A DNA stretch of 64,000 nt from Paraburkholderia nodosa DSM 21604 (GCF_000519185.1 NZ_JAFA01000001.1:372001-436000), one strand, 5' to 3'; counted from the first letter of the stretch, positions 1 to 10,303 are shown. The notes: generated from the letters alone by a model not told the origin. Numbers and translations: made by a program.

Positions 1-1438
1 GGCCCACCACTTCGGCTACGCCCCCGCCAATGCCCGTATCGACTTCGTCGAAAATCAGCGTGGGCGTGGGGCTCGCCGCGCTCGCGATCACGGCGAGCGC
101 GAGGCTGATGCGCGCGAGCTCGCCGCCCGAGGCGATCTTCGCGAGCGGACGCAGCGGCACGCCGGCGTGGCCCGCCACGCGGAATTCGATCTGCTCCAGA
201 CCGTGCGCGCTGCCGATCGGCTCGCCGGTCGAGCTGCTGCCGAGCGCCACGAGCGCGACTTCGAAGCTGCCGCCCGCCATCGACAGTTCCTGCATGCCTT
301 GCGTGACCGCCGTGCCGAGCGCCTTCGCCGCCTTGGCGCGCGCCTTCGAGAGCTGGCGCGCCTGTGCGAGATAGGCGTCCTGCGCCTTCTGCCCGGCGGC
401 GCGCAGGCCGTCGAGATCGGACGCGGCGTCGAGCGCCGCGAGCTGCTGGCGGCGTGCCGCGTGTTCCTCGGGCAGCGTCTCGGCCGGCAGGCGGAACTTG
501 CGCGCCGTCGAATGCAGCGCGTCGAGGCGCCGTTCGACCTGCGCGAGATGTTGCGGATCGAGATCGAGGCGCTGCGCGTAATGCGAGAGCGAGTACGCCG
601 CTTCCTGAATCTGGATCGCGGCGGGTTCGAGCGCGGCGAGCGCGTCGTCGAGCTCGGCGTCGACTTCGGCGAGAGAGCGCAGCTTCGAGACGATCGAGTT
701 CAGCTGCGAGAGCATCGCTTCGTCGGATTCCGATAACGCCGCGAGCGCGCCTTGCACGCCTTCGATCAGGTTGGCCGAGTTCGAAAGCCGCACGTGCTCC
801 GCGTTCACTTCCTCCCATTCGCCCGGCTGCGGCGCGAGCTTGTCGAGCTCGGCGAGCTGCCACGCGAGGCGCTCGCGCTCGAGCTGCAGCTCGCGGTCGC
901 GCGACATGGCGCTTTGCAGTGCGAGACGCGCGTCGCGCGCGTCGCGCCATGCGCGCGTGACGGTGGCGGCGAGATCCGTGAGGCCTGCGTGCGTGTCGAA
1001 CAGTTCGCGCTGCGCGTCGGGGCGCATGAGCAGTTGGTGCGCATGCTGGCCGTGGATGTCCACGAGCATTTCGCCCAGCTCGCGCAGCTGCGCGAGCGTG
1101 GCCGGCGTGCCGTTGATGAAGGCACGCGAGCGCCCGCCGCTGTCCACCACGCGGCGCATCATGACCGTGTGCTCGCCATCGCCGTTCGTGAGCGCCTGCT
1201 CGTCGAGCCAATGCGCGGCATGCGCGGGCACATCGAACTCGGCGGTGATGTCGGCGCGGCTCTCGCCCGTGCGCACCACGCTCGCGTCGGCGCGCGTGCC
1301 AAGCGTGAGGGCGAGGGCGTCGATCAGGATCGACTTGCCAGCGCCCGTCTCGCCGGAAAACACGGTGAAGCCGCTGTCGAATTCGAGGTCGAGCGCGGCG
1401 ACGATCACGAAGTCGCGAATCGAGAGATGGCGAAGCAT
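1..1438 (-). CDS. recN: DNA repair protein RecN (partial, C-terminus off window)
   Basis: RecN is an SMC-like ATPase that acts at DNA double-strand breaks during recombinational repair. The ATG at 1436-1438 opens a frame that runs off the left edge, giving 479 residues; the family is about 550 long, so roughly 70 are missing. Walker A (GETGAGKS) lies at residues 29-36. Close to the window edge the frame shows an ABC-type signature (SGGELARIS) and a Walker B segment (LIFDEVDTGIGG), so both halves of the ATPase head are present around a long coiled-coil middle. It is followed upstream by nadK on the same strand with 96 bp between them, the usual betaproteobacterial order. Certain by motifs; no defect is seen in the visible part. 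Confidence 0.95.
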   Translation of the reverse strand, partial: MLRHLSIRDFVIVAALDLEFDSGFTVFSGETGAGKSILIDALALTLGTRADASVVRTGESRADITAEFDVPAHAAHWLDEQALTNGDGEHTVMMRRVVDSGGRSRAFINGTPATLAQLRELGEMLVDIHGQHAHQLLMRPDAQRELFDTHAGLTDLAATVTRAWRDARDARLALQSAMSRDRELQLERERLAWQLAELDKLAPQPGEWEEVNAEHVRLSNSANLIEGVQGALAALSESDEAMLSQLNSIVSKLRSLAEVDAELDDALAALEPAAIQIQEAAYSLSHYAQRLDLDPQHLAQVERRLDALHSTARKFRLPAETLPEEHAARRQQLAALDAASDLDGLRAAGQKAQDAYLAQARQLSKARAKAAKALGTAVTQGMQELSMAGGSFEVALVALGSSSTGEPIGSAHGLEQIEFRVAGHAGVPLRPLAKIASGGELARISLALAVIASAASPTPTLIFDEVDTGIGGGVAEVVG

Positions 1439-1534
1439 GGCGTCTGGTTCTGCTCTTTTTGGATTGGCTTTGATGACCGTGGGACGGCTGGCTGCATGGC
1501 AACGGCCCCGCGCGCTTCACGCGAAGACGCGGGT

Positions 1535-2446
1535 TTAGTCCTCCGGATCGCCCTGCAGCGAGGGGTGCTCGTTCCAGTGCAGCTTCTTGCGCAGCGTGCG
1601 GTAGTAGCTGTAGCCGACCGGGTGCAGGAAGGGCACGGTGTGGCGCGAGCGGCGCACCTCGATCACGTCGTTCAGCTCCAGCGCCGTGAACGACTGCATG
1701 TCGAAGTTCACGTTGACGTCGCGGCCCGCCACGATCTGGATGCTCACCTTGCAGTCGTCGGGCAGCACGATCGGGCGGTTCGAGAGCGCGTGCGGCGCGA
1801 TCGGCACGAGCACGATGCCTTGCAGCTGCGGATGCAGGATCGGCCCCTGCGACGACAGCGCGTAGGCGGTCGAGCCCGTGGGCGTCGCGACGATCAGACC
1901 GTCGGAGCGCTGGTTGTACATGAAGCGGCCATCCACGTTCACACGCAGTTCGGCCATGCCCGAAAAGCCGCTCCGGTTCACGACCACGTCGTTGAAGGCG
2001 AGCGCGTGGTAGATCGGGTCGCCGTCGCGCGTGATGCGCGACTCCAGCAGCGAGCGTTCCTCGCGCTCGAACGAGCCCGCGAGCAGTTGCGGCACGACCT
2101 CCTGCATCTCGGAGAACGCGATGTCGGTAATGAAGCCAAGCCGCCCGTGGTTGATGCCGATGAGCGGCGTGCGGTAGGGCGCGAGCTGGCGGCCGATGCC
2201 GAGCATCGTGCCGTCGCCGCCGAGCACGACGGCCACGTCCGCGCGCGCGCCGATTTCGGCCGGCTGCAGCGCGGGATAGCCTTGCGCGCCGATTTCCTCT
2301 GCGGTCTGCGCTTCGAACACGACCTCGAAGCCGCGCTTCGAAATGGTCTGGGCGAGCGCCGTCAGCGGCTCGGCAATGCCTGGCGTATTGCTGCGCCCAA
2401 CGAGCGCAACCGTCTTGAACTGGCTCTGGATCTTCTGGATCTGCAT
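1535..2446 (-). CDS. nadK: NAD kinase
   Basis: NadK phosphorylates NAD to NADP using ATP or polyphosphate in the cytoplasm. The 303-residue product matches the family length. It carries the GGDGT motif at residues 76-80, the conserved NHGRLGF segment near 99-105, and the TPTGSTAY motif near 188-195. It lies upstream of recN on the same strand and is divergent from hrcA (272 bp apart), a conserved arrangement in this family of bacteria. No truncation or unusual feature is visible. Confidence 0.97.
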   Translation of the reverse strand: MQIQKIQSQFKTVALVGRSNTPGIAEPLTALAQTISKRGFEVVFEAQTAEEIGAQGYPALQPAEIGARADVAVVLGGDGTMLGIGRQLAPYRTPLIGINHGRLGFITDIAFSEMQEVVPQLLAGSFEREERSLLESRITRDGDPIYHALAFNDVVVNRSGFSGMAELRVNVDGRFMYNQRSDGLIVATPTGSTAYALSSQGPILHPQLQGIVLVPIAPHALSNRPIVLPDDCKVSIQIVAGRDVNVNFDMQSFTALELNDVIEVRRSRHTVPFLHPVGYSYYRTLRKKLHWNEHPSLQGDPED

Positions 2447-2704
2447 GCCGGCATTACACCATAGTCAGGTCACGAAAAGAACCTGGCGCAAGCCGGGTGC
2501 GGCCCGCCAGGCCTTGCGCGCCGCGCCCTCCAGCCCGAAGCCGGTGACACGGCGATGACAACGCGCGTTGTGCCGGGCGAGGGGGCGTGCAATGTGTCGT
2601 GCAATCCGCCGGGCGACGGCGGCCGATACCGGCCCGCCCCGCCCTGCGGGCAGGCCCGCCGGGCCCGGCCTGGCGGCGCACTCGCAGGCAACCCGCCATT
2701 AGGC

Positions 2705-2710
2705 TAAAAT
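2705..2710 (+). promoter_or_regulatory. Probable -10 element of hrcA (near-leaderless)
   Basis: The hexamer TAAAAT ends only 8 bp before the hrcA ATG, and there is no Shine-Dalgarno sequence between them. Initiation 6-8 bp downstream would put the transcript start at or just before the start codon. No good -35 is visible about 17 bp upstream. Confidence 0.45.
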
Positions 2711-2718
2711 TTTGAGTC

Positions 2719-3738
2719 ATGCTAGATCCTCGCGCACAAACCCTCCTCAAGACGCTGATCGAGCGCTACATCGCCGAAGGTCAGCCGGTCGGCTCGCGCA
2801 CGCTGTCGCGCTATTCCGGCCTGGAGTTGAGCCCGGCGACGATCCGCAACGTCATGTCGGACCTCGAGGAGCTGGGTCTCGTGTCCAGCCCGCATACCTC
2901 GGCCGGGCGTGTGCCCACGCCGCGCGGATATCGCCTGTTCGTCGACACCATGCTCACCGTCGAGCCCAGCTCCGACGATGACGCGCTCACGCGCGCGGTG
3001 AAGACCACGCTGCGCCCCGGCGAGCCGCAGAAAGTGGTGGCGGCGGCCGCCAGCGTGCTGTCGAACCTCTCGCAGTTCGCGGGCGTGGTGCTGACGCCCC
3101 GGCGCAGCCACGTGTTCAAGCAGATCGAGTTCATGCGCCTGTCCGACAAGCGCATCCTGCTCATCATCGTAACGCCCGAAGGCGACGTGCAGAACCGCAT
3201 CATGGCGACGCAGCGCGACTTCACGCCTTCCGAGCTCATCGAAGCCTCGAATTACATCAACGCGCACTTCGCGGGCCTGTCGTTCGACGAGGTGCGCCGC
3301 CGCCTGCGCGAGGAAATCGACGCGCTGCGCGGCGACATGACCACGCTCATGCACGCGGCCGTGACCGCGAGCACCGAAGAGCCCGAAAGCGGCGACACCT
3401 TGCTCATTTCCGGCGAGCGCAACCTGCTCGAAGTGGCCGACCTTTCCTCGGACATGGCGCGCCTGCGCAAGCTCTTCGACGTGTTCGACCAGAAAACCAG
3501 CCTCCTGCAGCTGCTCGACGTCTCGAGCCACGCGCAGGGCGTGCAGATTTTCATTGGCGGCGAGTCGCAACTCGTGCCGATCGAGGAAATGAGCGTGGTG
3601 ACGGCTCCCTACGAGGTGAACGGCAAGATCGTCGGCACGCTCGGCGTGATCGGGCCGACGCGCATGGCGTACAACCGGGTGATCCCGATCGTCGACATCA
3701 CTGCGCGCCTGCTCTCGCTCACGCTCAGCCAGAACTGA
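2719..3738 (+). CDS. hrcA: Heat-inducible transcription repressor HrcA
   Basis: HrcA represses chaperonin genes through the CIRCE inverted repeat. The 339-residue product has the family length. It has an N-terminal winged-helix DNA-binding domain (about 1-100), in which the segment around [13 protein letters not shown] is the recognition part, followed by the GAF-like/dimerisation region. It sits at the head of the plus-strand stress block. I found no CIRCE element before hrcA, grpE, dnaK or dnaJ, so its target is probably groESL elsewhere. The start lacks a Shine-Dalgarno sequence and may be translated from a nearly leaderless mRNA. Confidence 0.97.
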   Translation: MLDPRAQTLLKTLIERYIAEGQPVGSRTLSRYSGLELSPATIRNVMSDLEELGLVSSPHTSAGRVPTPRGYRLFVDTMLTVEPSSDDDALTRAVKTTLRPGEPQKVVAAAASVLSNLSQFAGVVLTPRRSHVFKQIEFMRLSDKRILLIIVTPEGDVQNRIMATQRDFTPSELIEASNYINAHFAGLSFDEVRRRLREEIDALRGDMTTLMHAAVTASTEEPESGDTLLISGERNLLEVADLSSDMARLRKLFDVFDQKTSLLQLLDVSSHAQGVQIFIGGESQLVPIEEMSVVTAPYEVNGKIVGTLGVIGPTRMAYNRVIPIVDITARLLSLTLSQN

Positions 3739-3743
3739 GCGCC

Positions 3744-3789
3744 GCATCGGGCATACCGGCATCGGGCACACCGGGCATCGGGCACACCC
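3744..3789 (+). repeat. Three tandem copies of a 15-bp unit
   Basis: Just after the hrcA stop, the unit GCATCGGGCAYACCS occurs three times (3744-3758, 3759-3773, 3775-3789), with one extra G before the third copy. It is not coding. It may be a slippage tract. Confidence 0.8.
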
Positions 3790-3877
3790 GCCTTTCCGAC
3801 GATCATCCCCGCAAGGCGTGGCGCGCGCCATCGGCCGAATGGCCAACGCGCGGTGAGTCGCTGCGTCGCGGCTCCGG

Positions 3878-3906
3878 CTTGGCCCGTCAGGGCCGCCCGC
3901 TATAAT
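3878..3906 (+). promoter_or_regulatory. Candidate sigma-70 promoter of hemH
   Basis: A perfect -10 (TATAAT, 3901-3906) lies 17 bp after CTTGGC (3878-3883), a fair -35. The hemH start codon is 53 bp further on. Confidence 0.6.
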
Positions 3907-3958
3907 GCTTGTTTCATGCAACCGTTGCTGCGCATTCGCGCGGCGCCACTGATCGCCT

Positions 3959-5026
3959 ATGCGTTTCGACCTGGAGCGGCCTTCGCAGTCCGCCGCGGCG
4001 CATCGCGTCGCCGTGCTGCTCATCAACCTGGGCACGCCGGACGCGCCCACGCCGCGCGCCGTGCGCCGCTATCTCGCGCAGTTTCTCTCGGATCCGCGCG
4101 TGGTCGAGATTCCGGCGCCGGTCTGGCAGGTCATCCTGCGCGCGCTGATCCTGCCGTTTCGCGGCCGTTCTTCGGCGAAGAAGTACGCGGCGGTCTGGAC
4201 GCCCGAGGGTTCGCCGCTGCGCGTGCACACGCAGAAGCAGACCGACGGCCTGCGCCATCTGCTGCAGATCAACGACTACACGGTCCTCGTCGATTACGCG
4301 ATGCGCTACGGCACGCCCGACATCCCGGCGATACTGAACCAGCTCAAGCTGGCGGGCGCGGAACGCATCCTGCTCATGCCGATGTACCCGCAGTACTCGT
4401 CGTCGACCACGGCCACGGCGTTCGACGCGGCCTTTGCCGCGCTGCGCCGCATGCGCAACCAGCCGGAAATCCGCACGGTGCGCGGCTATCACGACCATCC
4501 GGCGTATATCGCGGCGCTCGCGGCCCAGGTGCATCAGTACTGGCACGCGCACGGCAAACCCAATTTCGCGGCGGGCGACCGGCTCGTGCTGAGTTTTCAC
4601 GGCGTGCCGAGCCGTACGCTCGATCTGGGCGACCCGTACCACGACCAGTGCCAGCAAACGGCCACGCTCCTAATGCACGCGCTGGAGCTGACGCCGGTCG
4701 AATGCCGGGTGACGTTCCAGTCGCGCTTTGGGCGGGCGCAGTGGCTCCAGCCGTACACGGCGCCCACGCTGCGGGAACTGGGCGCGGGCGGCGTGCGCCG
4801 TGCGGACGTGTTCTGCCCCGGTTTCACGGCGGATTGCCTTGAAACCATCGAGGAAATCGGCATGGAAGTGCGCGACGAGTTCCTGCACGGCGGCGGCAAG
4901 GAGTTTCACCGCATTGCGTGCCTGAATGCCTCGCCGGCGTGGATCGCGGCGCTAGGCGAGATTGTTGCGCAGCACCTGCAGGGCTGGCCCGTGCAGGCCG
5001 CAGCGCCGGCTGGCGCAGTGGCCTGA
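3959..5026 (+). CDS. hemH: Ferrochelatase
   Basis: HemH inserts ferrous iron into protoporphyrin IX, the last step of haem synthesis, on the cytoplasmic membrane face. The 355-residue product has the N-terminal NLGTPDAP segment at residues 23-30, the catalytic histidine in SFHGVP (His214) and the conserved glutamate in the [14 protein letters not shown] segment (Glu295). It precedes hslR by 47 bp and may share a transcript with it. An overlapping upstream ATG at 3916 is in another frame and encodes nothing recognisable. Confidence 0.97.
   Translation: MRFDLERPSQSAAAHRVAVLLINLGTPDAPTPRAVRRYLAQFLSDPRVVEIPAPVWQVILRALILPFRGRSSAKKYAAVWTPEGSPLRVHTQKQTDGLRHLLQINDYTVLVDYAMRYGTPDIPAILNQLKLAGAERILLMPMYPQYSSSTTATAFDAAFAALRRMRNQPEIRTVRGYHDHPAYIAALAAQVHQYWHAHGKPNFAAGDRLVLSFHGVPSRTLDLGDPYHDQCQQTATLLMHALELTPVECRVTFQSRFGRAQWLQPYTAPTLRELGAGGVRRADVFCPGFTADCLETIEEIGMEVRDEFLHGGGKEFHRIACLNASPAWIAALGEIVAQHLQGWPVQAAAPAGAVA
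4838..4865 (+). promoter_or_regulatory. Weak candidate RpoH promoter inside hemH, upstream of hslR
   Basis: CTTGAAA (4838-4844), a perfect RpoH -35 core, is followed after 13 bp by CGGCATGG, a partial match to CCCCATNT. HslR is a heat-shock protein in Escherichia coli, so a heat promoter here would make sense, but the -10 is poor and the site lies in coding DNA. Confidence 0.25.
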
Positions 5027-5073
5027 CCGAGCGGACTGAGCGTGAACTGAGCGGCGCATCCGGAAAGCTTCTG

Positions 5074-5481
5074 ATGAACTACAAGATTTCGACTGAACCT
5101 GGCGCGCGGCTGCGCATCGACAAATGGTTATGGGCGGCGCGCTTCTTCAAGACGCGCTCGCTGGCCTCGGACGCCGTGGGCAAGGGGCATGTGCGCATTG
5201 GCGGCGATGCCGTGAAGGCGTCGAAGGACGTGCGCGTGGGTGACCTCGTCGAAATCGAGATCGATCACGTGGTCTGGGAAGTGCAGGTGCTGGGGATTTG
5301 CGAGGTGCGCGGACCCGCGAGCATCGCGCAGACGCTCTATGCGGAAACCCAGGCCGGGCGCGAGAGGCGCGCGGCGGAGCAGGACCGGCGCCGGCTCTTT
5401 CGCGAACCGGCTGCCGTGTTGCAGGGCAGGCCGACCAAGCGCGACCGCCGCACTATCGACAAATTTTCGCGTGAGGGTTGA
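5074..5481 (+). CDS. hslR: S4-domain RNA-binding heat shock protein (Hsp15 family)
   Basis: Hsp15 family proteins bind stalled 50S subunits that still carry nascent chain-tRNA and help recycle them. I chose the ATG at 5074 because the S4 domain begins a few residues later (LRIDKWLWAARFFKTRS); a longer in-frame extension reaches into hemH and has no homologous look. The product is 135 residues, with the S4 domain at about 12-75 and a basic, charged C-terminal tail as in the family. It follows hemH by 47 bp. Its last 29 bases overlap, antiparallel, the end of a small secreted-protein gene. Confidence 0.92.
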   Translation: MNYKISTEPGARLRIDKWLWAARFFKTRSLASDAVGKGHVRIGGDAVKASKDVRVGDLVEIEIDHVVWEVQVLGICEVRGPASIAQTLYAETQAGRERRAAEQDRRRLFREPAAVLQGRPTKRDRRTIDKFSREG

Positions 5482-5614
5482 AGAGCGCTTCCATCGTAGC
5501 GTGCACGCCCCCGTATTCCGTCGTGTTTTCGTTCACGGCGCCCGACATGCAGATGGTCGTAGTTCCGGCGATGAGTACCAGCGCGACCACCGATATGGCA
5601 AAGGTCAGTTTCAC
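5453..5614 (-). CDS. Small exported protein, function unknown
   Basis: I do not recognise this 53-residue product. It starts with GTG at 5614, preceded by an excellent Shine-Dalgarno sequence (AAGGGGAG, about 5 bp upstream). The first 20 or so residues form a signal-peptide-like hydrophobic stretch (LTFAISVVALVLIAGTT), and the rest is short and polar with two or three cysteines. The strong ribosome site together with the signal sequence is the reason to call it. Its 3' end overlaps the 3' end of hslR on the opposite strand by 29 bp. It could be a small lipoprotein-like or periplasmic stress protein; function is unknown. Confidence 0.55.
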   Translation of the reverse strand: MKLTFAISVVALVLIAGTTTICMSGAVNENTTEYGGVHATMEALFNPHAKICR

Positions 5615-6028
5615 GGTACTCCCCTTGGGATCGCAGCAAAACGGCCAGTTTCGAGGCCCGGTTAGCGTTTTTATGCGCGGGGATGCCGCTAAAAAATGTG
5701 CTGACCGTGGGCCCATTCGGTGCGGTGCCGCGCTCAGGGTAAACGCGCCATGAGCAGCACCTGTTCCTGAGTGTAGGTCAGGGATGTCCCTTACTCAATT
5801 TCATTTTTGCGGCGCTGCAGTAATGGTTGTTACGGGCGATTTCGCGGCCTGGATCTCTGTATAAAAAAGCCGCGGGAGCCCCTTGAAACAAGCGATCCGG
5901 CACCCATGTGCTGTCGCAATGCACGAAGCCTCTGTCGCGTTGGCGCAACGGTCGTCGGCGCGGTAGAGCGGGTCGCGGAATGGCGCCCGAAGCTTTGTTC
6001 CCTTTTTCACTATTCAACGTTCAGCGAC
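5615..6028. other. Intergenic region before grpE
   Basis: About 410 bp without a convincing gene. It holds the upstream region of the small exported protein and, at 5882-5909, the grpE heat-shock promoter. Open frames here have no recognisable content and no ribosome site. No tRNA-like fold was found by eye. Confidence 0.6.
5882..5909 (+). promoter_or_regulatory. RpoH (sigma-32) promoter of grpE
   Basis: CTTGAAA (5882-5888) is followed after 13 bp by ACCCATGT (5902-5909), a 7-of-8 match to the RpoH -10 consensus CCCCATNT. The grpE ATG is 120 bp downstream. Confidence 0.85.
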
Positions 6029-6631
6029 ATGGAAAACACGCAAGAGAACCCGACGAGCCAGAACCCCACGCCCGCGGACGAGGCGCCGCAAGCAGCCCAG
6101 CCCCAAAAGGCTGACGCCGCCGAGCAGGCAGCCCAAGGCGGCGTGGACCAGAACGCTGCGGCGCCTGCCGAGGCCGCACTGGCCGAAGCCCAGCTCAACG
6201 AAGCCCGAGCGAAGGTCGCCGAGTTGCAGGACGCCTTCGTCCGCGCCAAGGCCGAGACCGAGAACGTCCGACGCCGCGCGCAGGAAGACGTCGCCAAGGC
6301 GCACAAGTTCGCGATCGAAAACTTCGCCGAGCATCTGCTACCGGTGATGGACAGCCTCGAAGCCGCACTCAGCCATAACTCGGACGACCTCGCCAAGGTC
6401 AACGAAGGCGTCGAGCTCACGCTCAGGCAGCTGACCGGCGCGCTCGAGAAGGGCAAGGTCCTCGCCATCAACCCCGTGGGCGAGAAGTTCGATCCGCACC
6501 GTCACCAGGCTATCTCGATGGTGCCGTCCGAGCAGGAAGCGAACACGGTGGTCAGCGTGCTGCAAAAGGGCTATGTGATTGCCGATCGCGTGCTGCGTCC
6601 GGCGCTCGTGACCGTTTCGGCACCGAAGTAA
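6029..6631 (+). CDS. grpE: Nucleotide exchange factor GrpE
   Basis: GrpE releases ADP from DnaK and acts as a thermosensor of the cycle. The ATG at 6029 gives a 200-residue product of family length; an in-frame extension back to 5807 runs across the RpoH promoter and is rejected. Residues 1-55 are an Ala/Gln/Pro-rich disordered head. A long helical coiled coil follows (about 60-120), then the compact C-terminal beta domain (segment around [12 protein letters not shown]). It is followed by dnaK after 250 bp with its own heat-shock promoter, so the two can be transcribed together or separately. Confidence 0.96.
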   Translation: MENTQENPTSQNPTPADEAPQAAQPQKADAAEQAAQGGVDQNAAAPAEAALAEAQLNEARAKVAELQDAFVRAKAETENVRRRAQEDVAKAHKFAIENFAEHLLPVMDSLEAALSHNSDDLAKVNEGVELTLRQLTGALEKGKVLAINPVGEKFDPHRHQAISMVPSEQEANTVVSVLQKGYVIADRVLRPALVTVSAPK

Positions 6632-6725
6632 GAAGAATGTAAGAAGCGCGGCGGCGTGAAGGAACCAAAAGGAACCCAAACGGCCCTGCGATTGAAAAAA
6701 ATGATGGAACGCATAGCCCAAACCC

Positions 6726-6753
6726 CTTGAAATCGCCGTAGCGGCACTTATTT
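6726..6753 (+). promoter_or_regulatory. RpoH (sigma-32) promoter of dnaK
   Basis: CTTGAAA (6726-6732, inside a CCCCTTGAAA context) is followed after 13 bp by ACTTATTT, about half matching CCCCATNT. Position, perfect -35 and neighbourhood support a heat-shock promoter, giving a leader of about 120 nt. Confidence 0.75.
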
Positions 6754-6881
6754 GGGCAGTAGTTCCGTATTGAAGTGGACGCCAGCCGCGCACAAGGGAA
6801 AACGCGGCTCGAGCAGGCAGTTACCTGCGCAGCGCGAAAGCGGCGTCCGCACAGCGACCAAAATCTGGAGATTTGACAAAA

Positions 6882-8828
6882 ATGGGCAAAATCATTGGTA
6901 TTGACCTCGGCACCACCAACTCGTGCGTGGCGCTGATGGAAGGCAATCAGGTCAAGGTGATCGAGAACTCGGAAGGCGCCCGTACCACGCCGTCGATCAT
7001 CGCCTACATGGACGACAACGAAGTGCTGGTCGGCGCGCCGGCCAAGCGCCAGTCGGTTACCAACCCGCGCAACACGCTGTACGCAGTCAAGCGCCTGATC
7101 GGCCGCCGCTTCGAAGAGAAGGAAGTGCAGAAGGACATCGGTCTGATGCCCTACAAGATCGTCAAGCACGACAACGGCGACGCCTGGGTCGAGGCGCACG
7201 GCTCGAAGCTCGCGCCGTCGCAGGTTTCGGCTGAAGTGCTGCGCAAGATGAAGAAGACCGCTGAAGACTACCTCGGCGAGCCGGTCACCGAAGCCGTGAT
7301 CACGGTTCCTGCGTACTTCAACGACAGCCAGCGTCAGGCCACCAAGGACGCAGGCCGCATCGCCGGTCTGGAAGTCAAGCGCATCATCAACGAGCCCACG
7401 GCAGCCGCACTCGCGTTCGGTCTGGACAAGGCCGAAAAGGGTGACCGCAAGATCGCCGTGTTCGACTTGGGCGGCGGCACGTTCGACATCTCGATCATCG
7501 AAATCGCCGATGTGGACGGCGAAATGCAGTTCGAAGTGCTCTCGACCAACGGCGACACGTTCCTCGGCGGCGAAGACTTCGACCAGCGCATCATCGATTA
7601 CATCATCGGCGAGTTCAAGAAAGAGCAGGGCGTCGACCTCGCGAAGGACGTGCTCGCGCTGCAACGCCTGAAGGAAGCGGCTGAAAAGGCCAAGATCGAG
7701 CTGTCGTCGGGCCAGCAGACCGAAATCAACCTGCCGTACATCACGGCAGATGCTTCGGGTCCGAAGCACTTGAACCTGAAGATCACGCGCGCCAAGCTGG
7801 AAGCGCTGGTCGAAGACCTGATCGAGCGCACCATCGAGCCGTGCCGCGTGGCGATCAAGGACGCAGGCGTGAAGGTCGGCGACATCGACGACGTGATTCT
7901 CGTCGGCGGCCAGACGCGTATGCCGAAGGTGCAGGAGAAAGTGAAGGAGTTCTTCGGCAAGGATCCGCGCCGTGACGTGAACCCGGACGAAGCCGTGGCC
8001 GTTGGCGCCGCGATCCAGGGCCAGGTTCTGTCGGGCGACCGCAAGGACGTGCTGCTCCTCGACGTGACCCCGCTCTCGCTCGGTATCGAGACGCTCGGCG
8101 GCGTGATGACCAAGATGATCAACAAGAACACCACGATCCCGACCAAGCACGCACAGGTCTACTCGACGGCGGACGACAGCCAGTCGGCCGTGACGATCAA
8201 GGTGTTCCAGGGCGAGCGCGAAATGGCAGCGGGCAACAAGCTGCTGGGCGAGTTCAACCTCGAAGGCATCCCGCCCGCACCGCGCGGCGTGCCGCAGATC
8301 GAAGTGAGCTTCGACATCGACGCGAACGGTATTCTGCACGTCGGCGCGAAGGACAAGGCGACCGGCAAGGAAAACCGCATCACGATCAAGGCGAACTCGG
8401 GTCTGTCCGAAGCCGAAATCGAAAAGATGGTGAAGGACGCCGAAGCGAACGCGGAAGAAGATCACCGTCTGCGCGAGATTGCCGACGCGCGCAACCAGGG
8501 CGATGCGCTGGTTCACAGCACGAAGAAGGCCGTGGCCGAGTACGGCGACAAGATCGAAGCTAGCGAGAAGGAAGCGATCGAAGCCGCACTGAAGGACCTC
8601 GAAGAAACGCTGAAGAGCTCGTCGGCTGACAAGGCGACGATCGAGGCGAAGGTCGAGACGCTGTCGACCGCGTCGCAGAAGCTCGGCGAAAAGATGTACG
8701 CCGACATGCAGGCACAGCAGGCAGGCGCGGCGGGCGCCGCAGGTGGTGCCGGTGCTGCCGAGCAAGGCGCGCAGAACAACGCCGACGACGTGGTCGACGC
8801 CGAGTTCAAGGAAGTCAAGAAGGACTAA
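6882..8828 (+). CDS. dnaK: Molecular chaperone DnaK (Hsp70)
   Basis: DnaK is the cytoplasmic ATP-driven Hsp70. I use the ATG at 6882 (product begins [12 protein letters not shown]); a TTG three codons earlier is closer to the GGAG ribosome site than usual and is not typical of homologues. The 648-residue product has the ATPase phosphate-binding loop [10 protein letters not shown] at 5-14, the second phosphate motif around DLGGGTFD, the interdomain linker ([13 protein letters not shown]), the substrate-binding domain, a helical lid, a Gly/Ala-rich linker and a charged EF-KEVKKD tail. It sits between grpE and dnaJ. Confidence 0.98.
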   Translation: MGKIIGIDLGTTNSCVALMEGNQVKVIENSEGARTTPSIIAYMDDNEVLVGAPAKRQSVTNPRNTLYAVKRLIGRRFEEKEVQKDIGLMPYKIVKHDNGDAWVEAHGSKLAPSQVSAEVLRKMKKTAEDYLGEPVTEAVITVPAYFNDSQRQATKDAGRIAGLEVKRIINEPTAAALAFGLDKAEKGDRKIAVFDLGGGTFDISIIEIADVDGEMQFEVLSTNGDTFLGGEDFDQRIIDYIIGEFKKEQGVDLAKDVLALQRLKEAAEKAKIELSSGQQTEINLPYITADASGPKHLNLKITRAKLEALVEDLIERTIEPCRVAIKDAGVKVGDIDDVILVGGQTRMPKVQEKVKEFFGKDPRRDVNPDEAVAVGAAIQGQVLSGDRKDVLLLDVTPLSLGIETLGGVMTKMINKNTTIPTKHAQVYSTADDSQSAVTIKVFQGEREMAAGNKLLGEFNLEGIPPAPRGVPQIEVSFDIDANGILHVGAKDKATGKENRITIKANSGLSEAEIEKMVKDAEANAEEDHRLREIADARNQGDALVHSTKKAVAEYGDKIEASEKEAIEAALKDLEETLKSSSADKATIEAKVETLSTASQKLGEKMYADMQAQQAGAAGAAGGAGAAEQGAQNNADDVVDAEFKEVKKD

Positions 8829-9110
8829 GTCGGTTCGTGGCGGTCATGACCGTTTTGCCTGATCAGCGAACGGTCGTGGCGCTACGAAAGCGGCCGCATC
8901 GGTTACGATGCGTGTCAGCATTGCAGCGCCTGGCGAGCCATCTGGCTCTCCGGGCACATTTGTTTTATGGAGGCCGCTCTCTTTCAGGGGCCGCCGCGGC
9001 GTGAGAAGCGCCCGTGCGGATGTTCGAAGGAACGGCAAACGGGTCACGAGATCCAGCATTCAAGAGGAGCCGGCGCGCGCCGTGAAGCGCGAGGCCGGCG
9101 TTGAACCGAT

Positions 9111-10247
9111 ATGGCGAAACGGGATTACTACGAGGTTCTGGGCGTCGCGAAGAACGCGGGCGACGACGAAATCAAGAAGGCGTATCGCAAGCTCGCGATG
9201 AAGTATCACCCCGACCGCAATCCGGACAACAAGGATGCGGAAGAGCATTTCAAGGAGGCCAAGGAGGCCTACGAAATGCTGTCGGACTCGCAAAAGCGCG
9301 CGGCTTACGACCAGTACGGCCACGCCGGTGTCGATCCCAACATGGGCGGCGCGGGCGCGCAGGGCTTCGGCGGTTTCGCGGACGCTTTCGGCGACATCTT
9401 CGGTGATATCTTCGGCCAGGCCGCTGGCGGCGCCCGCGGTGGCCAGCGCAGCGGCCCGCAGGTGTATCGCGGCGCGGACCTGCGCTACAGCATGGAAATC
9501 TCGCTGGAGCAGGCGGCGCACGGCTACGAGACGCAGATCCGCGTGCCGGGCTGGAGCGGCTGTGAAGTCTGTCACGGCTCGGGCGCGAAGCCCGGCACGA
9601 AGCCCGAAACCTGCCCGACCTGCCATGGCTCGGGTTCGGTGCGCATGTCGCAAGGCTTCTTCAGCATCCAGCAGACCTGCCCGAAGTGCCACGGCACGGG
9701 TTCCTACATTCCTGAACCCTGCACGAACTGCCACGGCGCAGGCAAGGTCAAGGAAACCAAGACGCTCGAAGTGAAGATTCCGGCGGGCATCGACGACGGC
9801 ATGCGCATCCGCTCGGCCGGCAACGGCGAGCCGGGCATCAACGGCGGTCCGTCGGGCGATCTGTACGTCGAGATCCACATCAAGCAGCACGCGGTGTTCG
9901 AGCGCGACGGCGACGACCTGCATTGTCAGATGCCGATTCCGTTCACTACGGCGGCGCTGGGCGGCGAGATCGAAGTGCCGACGCTGGCGGGCCGCGCGAG
10001 CTTCACGGTGCCTGAAGGCACGCAGTCGGGCAAGACGTTCCGTCTGCGCGGCAAGGGCATCAAGGGCCTGCGTTCGAGCATTGCCGGCGATCTGTATGTG
10101 CATGTCCAGGTGGAAACGCCGGTCAAGCTCACCGATCACCAGCGCGAGATGCTGCAGCAGTTCGAGAAGTCGCTCGTGGAAGGCGGTTCGCGCCACAGCC
10201 CGCAAAGCAAGAGCTGGTTCGACCGCGTGAAGAGCTTCTTCGACTGA
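9111..10247 (+). CDS. dnaJ: Co-chaperone DnaJ (Hsp40)
   Basis: DnaJ delivers substrates to DnaK and stimulates its ATPase. The 378-residue product has the J domain with HPD at residues 33-35, a Gly/Phe-rich stretch (about 75-110), four CxxCHGxG zinc-finger repeats around 148-205, and the C-terminal substrate-binding domains. It is a type I (class A) DnaJ of standard length. The 282 bp between dnaK and dnaJ contains no gene I can support and no clear RpoH site, so dnaJ is probably read from the dnaK promoter. Confidence 0.98.
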   Translation: MAKRDYYEVLGVAKNAGDDEIKKAYRKLAMKYHPDRNPDNKDAEEHFKEAKEAYEMLSDSQKRAAYDQYGHAGVDPNMGGAGAQGFGGFADAFGDIFGDIFGQAAGGARGGQRSGPQVYRGADLRYSMEISLEQAAHGYETQIRVPGWSGCEVCHGSGAKPGTKPETCPTCHGSGSVRMSQGFFSIQQTCPKCHGTGSYIPEPCTNCHGAGKVKETKTLEVKIPAGIDDGMRIRSAGNGEPGINGGPSGDLYVEIHIKQHAVFERDGDDLHCQMPIPFTTAALGGEIEVPTLAGRASFTVPEGTQSGKTFRLRGKGIKGLRSSIAGDLYVHVQVETPVKLTDHQREMLQQFEKSLVEGGSRHSPQSKSWFDRVKSFFD

Positions 10248-10303
10248 TGCGCTTTTTCCGGCGACGCCATGCAGTAGCAGGTCAATAGCAGGTAGTTAGC
10301 GTA

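Noticed and set aside
2447..2718. CIRCE element before hrcA
   Set aside because: No TTAGCACTC-N9-GAGTGCTAA-like repeat in this region or upstream of grpE/dnaK/dnaJ.
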